Positions 60,014 through 64,000 of a stretch of DNA of 64,000 nt are shown here, in pieces. Location of the stretch: the NCBI GenBank assembly GCA_965222015.1, contig CBDCTL010000004.1, forward strand, positions 62,001-126,000, written 5' to 3'. A model generated the notes under the pieces. It saw nothing but the letters and a program-made list of their open reading frames with translations, was not told where the DNA came from and made no database searches. Position 1 is the stretch's first letter. Each line of letters starts with the position of its first letter. The translations under genes were made by a program, and so were the position numbers. The stretch is from JANQPX01 sp965222015. Lineage in GTDB: Bacteria > Pseudomonadota > Alphaproteobacteria > Geminicoccales > Geminicoccaceae.

Positions 60014-60938
60014 CGAAGTCCAGAACTTCTCGCGCCAGTCGGCGCTTGTCGTCCTCGCTGCGCATCAGCGTGTTCGTGACGAGCGAGGGAATGCCGATCA
60101 TTCCAGCCTCGGCGTCATCCGCCCGATCGAGGACGATGGCATCCAGCAGACCCTCATAGTGGGCGGCGATCGCGGCCGTGGTGGTCGGCAGGCCGAGTTC
60201 GGTCATCATCTTGGCGGTCGGCCCCTTCACCGCGCGGCCGCCGACGATCGGCGAGACGGCGATCACGGGTGCGCGTGACGCTTCGATCGCCGCGCGCATG
60301 CCAGGCACGGCGAGGATCGGATCGATGCTGATGAACGGGTTGGAGGGACAGATCACGATCACCCGCAGGCCGTCGCTTTCGAGGATGTCCGAAAGCCCGG
60401 GCGCCGGGCTCGCGCTCGCCGCCCCCTCGAACCGAAAGCCCGCCACCTTTGGCGCGCAGCGGCGCTCGACGAAGTAGCGCTGAAACGCCAGCACGCCTTC
60501 GTCGGTTTCCACCATCGTGCGCACGGGCTGCTCGCTCATCGGCAGGAGCAGCGAGCCCAAGCCGTGACGTCCGGAAAAATCGGCGGTGATCGAGGCGAGG
60601 CCCTCGCCTGCGCGAAGCCGCCGCGTGCGCTCGACATGGGTCGCGAGATCGAGGTCGCCCAGGCGAAACCAGGTCTCGCCGCCGAGCGCTTCGAGCGCAT
60701 CCATGAATTGCCAGCTCTCGCCTGCGCGCCCCCAGCCGGTCTCGGGATTGGCGATGCCGGCGAGCGTGTACATGACCGTGTCCAGATCCGGCGAGATCTG
60801 GAGCCCGAGATGCTCGAAATCGTCGCCGGTGTTGCAGAGCAGGGCGAGTTCGGCCGCGGGCAGAATGCGATCGAGACCGAGCGCCAGCTTCGCGCCGCCG
60901 ATGCCGCCGGACAGCGCCAGGACGCGCGGTTCCGCCAT
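60000..60938 (-). CDS. cofD: 2-phospho-L-lactate transferase (F420 biosynthesis)
   Basis: 312 residues from the ATG at 60938, chosen because GGAGG lies four bases upstream (the ATG at 60953 lacks this). CofD/FbiA features: VLALSGGIGGAKLALGL, LLCNTGDDFEHLGLQISPDL, MYTLAGIANPETGWGR and VIVICPSNPFISIDPIL. It joins the lactyl/PEP-phospho unit to Fo, making F420-0 (or dehydro-F420-0). It follows cofE by 11 bases. Genes for Fo synthesis (cofG/cofH) and CofC are not in the window. The 14-base overlap with the crotonase gene is convergent. Confidence 0.94.
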   Translation of the reverse strand: MAEPRVLALSGGIGGAKLALGLDRILPAAELALLCNTGDDFEHLGLQISPDLDTVMYTLAGIANPETGWGRAGESWQFMDALEALGGETWFRLGDLDLATHVERTRRLRAGEGLASITADFSGRHGLGSLLLPMSEQPVRTMVETDEGVLAFQRYFVERRCAPKVAGFRFEGAASASPAPGLSDILESDGLRVIVICPSNPFISIDPILAVPGMRAAIEASRAPVIAVSPIVGGRAVKGPTAKMMTELGLPTTTAAIAAHYEGLLDAIVLDRADDAEAGMIGIPSLVTNTLMRSEDDKRRLAREVLDFVSGL

Positions 60939-60949
60939 GGTTCCTCCGC

Positions 60950-61705
60950 TCATCGAAAAAGGTCGGATGCCGGATCGCGGATCAGGGCGCTCGCCGGCCT
61001 CGCCTCGCCTTCGACGGCGAGCCCGCGAAGCAGCACGGCGGGCCGCCCCTCGTCCGCCTCGCCCATCAGCAGCTCCGCGGCCGAGGCGATCTGATCGGCG
61101 AGCCCGACCTCGGTCACCTGCAACGGCCGGCCGTCCAGATCCCGGCGGCCGCGAAGGTCCAGCACCGACGGCAGGCCGGCGACGCCGATGGCGAGACCGA
61201 CGATCCCGTTCCGCCAGGCCCGGCCGACGCTGTCGCAGATCACCACGGCAGGCGAAATACCGAAACGCAGGGCCAGCGCATCGGCCAGCGCAACCGCGCT
61301 CCGATCCGGATCCTCAGGCAGCAGAATAACCCGTTCGCCGCTGTCGTCGGCCGCCACGTTGGAGCGATCGATCCCGGCATTGGCCATGACCATGCCCAAG
61401 CGATGCTCGGCGATGATCAGCCCGGGTCGCCGGCGAAGAATGCGCCCGGACTCGCGAAGGACGAGCTCGCAGAACGCGGCCGGCTTCCCGGTCTCGGCCG
61501 AGAGATCTTCCGCAGCCTGCGAAGGCTCGACGTCGCCCAGGTCGACGATCCGGCCCTCGGCCTTGGAGACGATCTTGTGAGTTACGACCAGGACATCGCC
61601 GGGTGCCGGCCCGAGATCTTCGGCGATCAGTACATCGCCTAAGATCCGCGCCAGATCGTCGCCGGGCCGGATGGCGGGGATCCCGTCGAGAGCCCAAAGC
61701 GTCAA
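60950..61705 (-). CDS. cofE: F420-0:gamma-glutamyl ligase
   Basis: About 251 residues; no ATG is in frame near the expected N-terminus, so a TTG at 61705 (LTLWALDGIPAIRPGDDLAR) or 61723 must be used. CofE hallmarks: DVLVVTHKIVSKAEGRIVDL, RESGRILRRRPGLIIAEHRL, DRSNVAADDSGERVILLPED and VVICDSVGRAWRNGIVGLAI. It adds glutamate residues to F420-0. Only the CofE domain is present, without the C-terminal FMN reductase domain of actinobacterial FbiB. Co-transcribed with cofD. The much longer upstream frame is the overlap with the SDR gene. Confidence 0.92.
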   Translation of the reverse strand: MTLWALDGIPAIRPGDDLARILGDVLIAEDLGPAPGDVLVVTHKIVSKAEGRIVDLGDVEPSQAAEDLSAETGKPAAFCELVLRESGRILRRRPGLIIAEHRLGMVMANAGIDRSNVAADDSGERVILLPEDPDRSAVALADALALRFGISPAVVICDSVGRAWRNGIVGLAIGVAGLPSVLDLRGRRDLDGRPLQVTEVGLADQIASAAELLMGEADEGRPAVLLRGLAVEGEARPASALIRDPASDLFR

Positions 61706-61755
61706 CGCGGACGATGCGATCAAGGCCGCACCGACGACAGCCGGGGCATCACGCT

Positions 61756-62514
61756 CTACAACCCGGAGACATCGAAGCCGCCGTCGACGTCGAGCATGTG
61801 ACCGGTGATGTAGGCGGCCTCGTCGGAGGCGAGAAAGGCGGCGGCCGCAGCGATCTCCTCCGGCCTGCCGTAGCGCTTGATCGGCAGCCTCGCGTGATAG
61901 GCGTCCCGGATCGCCTGGTCGTGCATTTTCAGGACGAGAGGCGTCTCGATCGGACCGGGCGCGATGCAGTTCGCGGTGATCCCGTGCTCGGCGAACTCGA
62001 CCGCGATCAGCTGGACCAAGCTGTAGACGCCCGCCTTGGACGCGGCATAGGCGTTTCGATGCTTCAGCGCCTTTCGACTGTTGATCGAGCCGATCAGGAC
62101 GATCCGCCCGGCACCCGCCTCGACCATATCCGGCAACACCGCCTTCGCCATCAGAAAGCTGCCGGTAAGGTTGACCGCGATGGTCCGGTTCCAGGTTTCG
62201 AGATCGGTCTCCAGGAGCGGCAGCGTCTTCCCGATGCCGGCGCAATTGACCAGAACCGACGGCGGCCCGGTCTTCCCTCTGACGGCGTCGATCATGGCTA
62301 TGATCGAGGTCTCGTCCGAAACGTCGGCGTCGAAGGCGACAGCCCTGCATCCGGCCGCACCGATCGCCGCCGCCGCTTCCTCCGCCGCGACAGCGTCACG
62401 ATCGGCGATGGCGACGACGGCACCTTCCGCCGCGAAACGTTCGGCGCAGGCCCGGCCGATGCCGCTGGCGCCGCCGGTGATCAGAACGATTTTCTTGTCG
62501 AACCGCGGCCCCAT
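61756..62514 (-). CDS. SDR family oxidoreductase
   Basis: 252 residues. Classical short-chain dehydrogenase: NAD(P) motif TGGASGIGRACAERFA, DVSDETSI, NCAG (VLVNCAGIG), catalytic Ser in GSINSRKALKHRNAYAASKA with the Tyr-x3-Lys, and PGPIETPL. Similar enzymes act on 3-oxoacyl, sugar or sterol substrates; substrate unknown. An Asp in ADRDAV after beta-2 favours NAD over NADP. Transcribed with the DHDPS-family gene upstream (13 bases) and possibly cofE downstream (50 bases). Confidence 0.9.
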   Translation of the reverse strand: MGPRFDKKIVLITGGASGIGRACAERFAAEGAVVAIADRDAVAAEEAAAAIGAAGCRAVAFDADVSDETSIIAMIDAVRGKTGPPSVLVNCAGIGKTLPLLETDLETWNRTIAVNLTGSFLMAKAVLPDMVEAGAGRIVLIGSINSRKALKHRNAYAASKAGVYSLVQLIAVEFAEHGITANCIAPGPIETPLVLKMHDQAIRDAYHARLPIKRYGRPEEIAAAAAFLASDEAAYITGHMLDVDGGFDVSGL

Positions 62515-62527
62515 CGCCCCGCCCGGA

Positions 62528-63448
62528 TCAGGCGGCGAGGCTGAAATCGAGGGCCTGCAGGTCCGCCCTCAGCCCGCTCACCTGCTCGTCGGCAAGCGGC
62601 ATCAGCGGCGGTCGGAGACGCGCCCAGCCGGGATCGCCCTTGGCGTCCGCGATCATCTGCTTCATCGCCGGGATCAGCGCATAACGCTGCAGGATTTTTC
62701 GCACACGCTCTACCTCGGCATGGCGTTCGGCCACGTCATCACCCTTGAGAACCGCGTCGTAGAGCTCGCGGATCGCTCGCGCATTCACGTTGCAGCCGGC
62801 GCTGATGCAGCCCGCCCCGCCGATCTCGAGACCGTCAGCCAGAAGGTTCTCGGCGCCGGGAAACACCGCCAGGCCCGAAAAACGCTCGATCAGCATCCGG
62901 CTGTGGTCCCAGTCGCCGGTGCTGTCCTTGATGCCGGCGAGCGTGACCGGGTGACGCGCCCGGATCAGGTCGACCAGCTCAGGCGTGATTGGCACGCCGG
63001 AGACGCCCGGAATGTGATAGAGCACGAGACGAAAATCATCCCTGCCGACGCGCTCGATCACCCGATCGAAACTCGCCGCCAGCGCCTCGTCCGACGCCCC
63101 TTTGTAGTAGAAGGGCGGCAGCATCAGAATGCCGAGCGCGCCGCGCTCGACCGCATGCCGCGTGAGCCGCACGGTGTCCGGCAAGGCGGCGCAGCCCGTC
63201 CCGACCATCATGCGCTCGGCCGGCAGACCGGCATCGATCGCCGCATCCAGGACCCGGATGCGTTCGTCGACCGAAAAGGAATTCGCCTCGCCGGTGGTGC
63301 CGAACATCACCAGGCCATGGCATCCCTCGTCGAGAACCCAGCGGCAATGATCGACGAACTTCGCCACGTCGGGCTCCAGCCCCTCATCGAGCGGCGTCAG
63401 CGCCGGACACCAGACCCCGTTCAGCACATCGTCACACTTCGCCGCCAC
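62528..63448 (-). CDS. dihydrodipicolinate synthase family protein
   Basis: 306 residues from a GTG at 63448 (AGGGGAACGAAG upstream). TIM-barrel aldolase: GVWCPALTPLD, MFGTTGEANSFSVDER (the GTTGE motif), Tyr in RLVLYHIPGVSGVPIT and Schiff-base Lys in TLAGIKDSTGDWDHS. True DapA enzymes have NVPGRT after the Tyr; here IPGVSG replaces it, so an aldolase of another keto-acid is more likely than lysine synthesis. The downstream SDR (13 bases) may act on its product. Confidence 0.9.
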   Translation of the reverse strand: MAAKCDDVLNGVWCPALTPLDEGLEPDVAKFVDHCRWVLDEGCHGLVMFGTTGEANSFSVDERIRVLDAAIDAGLPAERMMVGTGCAALPDTVRLTRHAVERGALGILMLPPFYYKGASDEALAASFDRVIERVGRDDFRLVLYHIPGVSGVPITPELVDLIRARHPVTLAGIKDSTGDWDHSRMLIERFSGLAVFPGAENLLADGLEIGGAGCISAGCNVNARAIRELYDAVLKGDDVAERHAEVERVRKILQRYALIPAMKQMIADAKGDPGWARLRPPLMPLADEQVSGLRADLQALDFSLAA

Positions 63449-63611
63449 CTTCGTTCCCCTTTTATCATCCGGACCACACATTCTCGTCGCGATCACCTTA
63501 GCGACCGGATATGAAACGGAACAGCCGGAACACCGGATTTGACGAAAGCTCCTAACGCTCCGATCCATCCCTTGACCCGACCTCCGTCTCTCGGTAGTTG
63601 GCAGACCAACC

Positions 63612-63701
63612 GGATGGGTGGCCGAGTGGTTGAAGGCACTGGTCTTGAAAACCAGCAGGGGTGCAAGCTCCTCGTGGGTTCGAATCCCACCCCATCCACC
63701 A
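63612..63701 (+). tRNA. tRNA-Ser (anticodon TGA)
   Basis: 90 bases including encoded CCA. Acceptor GGATGGG pairs with CCCATCC; anticodon stem CTGGT/ACCAG encloses CTTGAAA with anticodon TGA; a long variable arm (class II) follows; T-arm GTGGG-TTCGAAT-CCCAC. Reads UCA. The 3' end is joined directly to an integrase frame. Confidence 0.96.
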
Positions 63702-64000
63702 AGCGCGAGGCGAAGATATGGGCGGAACAGATCGAGAGCCTGGACCGGTCCGGTAAGTTGCCGGGTATCGAGGCCGAGCGCACAACCCTTGCCGAAGCTC
63801 TGGGAAGATACAAGGAAGAAGTCACGCCCTCAAAGAAAGGCGCATCCGTCGAAGCGTATCTGATCAATGCGTGGCTACGCGATCCACTGGTGAAGCGAAC
63901 CCTTACAGAAATCCGATCAACCGACATCGCCGCTTGGCGTGACCAAGAGGTCAAGAAATGCGCGTCGCCCTCTTCGGTCAGGAACCGCCTGAATATCATT
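63701..64000 (+). pseudogene. tyrosine-recombinase-type integrase, 5'-truncated at tRNA-Ser
   Basis: Open frame continuing to the right edge (no stop). It begins at the tRNA 3' end with STKREAKIWAEQIESLD, then ERTTLAEALGRYKEEVTPSK and AYLINAWLRDPLVKRTLTEI, RSTDIAAWRDQEVKK, which matches the N-terminal arm/core-binding region of phage and island integrases. A GTG at 63674 inside the tRNA could start it formally. The usual N-terminal 30-50 residues are missing, so it is likely a remnant. The catalytic domain would lie beyond the window. It marks an island integrated at, or deleted up to, tRNA-Ser. Confidence 0.72.

Noticed and set aside
60950..62350. 466-codon version of CofE
   Set aside because: The N-terminal half is the shadow of the SDR gene in another frame; CofE homology begins near 61705.

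Overview
The window is about 64 kb of GC-rich bacterial chromosome. Dense genes, frequent ATGA start/stop overlaps, GTG/TTG starts, and the gene content (TAXI-TRAP and TctABC transporters, PQQ genes with MxaJ/CXXCW-type partners, choline/betaine ABC transporter, CofD/CofE, CC0125-type lipoprotein, PA2778/PA2779 pair) point to an alphaproteobacterium, probably a metabolically versatile Rhodospirillales- or Hyphomicrobiales-like organism. The genus cannot be resolved from the sequence alone. There is no rRNA, CRISPR array, intact insertion sequence or complete prophage.

Layout: (1) 1-5035, a BatA-BatD-type aerotolerance/MoxR-associated operon (DUF58 end, DUF4381, two VWA proteins, TPR protein, BatD). 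(2) 5048-7888, single genes on the minus strand (unknown protein with an 18-bp tandem repeat, lipoprotein serine protease, DUF3750) separated by structured intergenic DNA. (3) 8244-12838, a membrane-stress-type module: small lipoprotein, XpaC-like, TelA-like, SPFH+GYF_2 and a zinc-ribbon membrane protein. (4) 12955-14625, PA2779/PA2778 pair; then ghrA, prfB with a textbook programmed +1 frameshift, and a frameshifted QLD-motif (YcaQ/AlkZ-like) glycosylase gene. (5) 18170-25263, two carboxylate uptake systems, TAXI-TRAP and TctCBA. (6) 25291-34090, unknown membrane protein, M16 peptidase, threonine synthase, two tandem DUF4399 genes, an Fpg/Nei glycosylase, and a beta-alanine catabolic pair (mmsA and an omega-amino acid:pyruvate aminotransferase). 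(7) 34415-39049, a WD40-like/M28/PDZ exported protein, a lipoprotein, and an HtrA-like protein lacking its catalytic triad. (8) 39248-45703, PQQ-associated genes split by an AT-rich insert carrying two unknown genes; pqqC is frameshifted and neither pqqA nor pqqE is visible.

(9) 45999-48932, a PAS/GGDEF/degenerate-EAL protein. (10) 49407-52540, sugar/polyol-type oxidoreductase, isomerase and FMN oxidase. (11) 52533-54581, a decayed stretch: a membrane-protein gene broken by a 65-bp direct duplication, then a TPR gene, a caspase-like gene and a membrane-protein tail, all frameshifted, although a good promoter with an operator-like dyad precedes them. (12) 54591-63448, choline ABC transporter, glutaryl-CoA dehydrogenase, an atypical crotonase, two coenzyme F420 genes, an SDR and a DHDPS-family aldolase. 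(13) 63612-64000, tRNA-Ser(TGA) joined directly to a 5'-truncated integrase reading frame, a likely island boundary.

The best candidates for something not well described are the two-gene AT-rich insert (41235-42239), the XpaC/TelA/SPFH/zinc-ribbon module, the TPR-caspase remnant with its regulated promoter, and the MxaJ-like/CXXCW fusion. Several genes (16.9, 42.6, 53.2 and 53.9 kb) carry frameshifts, three of them apparently single missing G residues, so sequencing or assembly error must be excluded before any of them is called a pseudogene.
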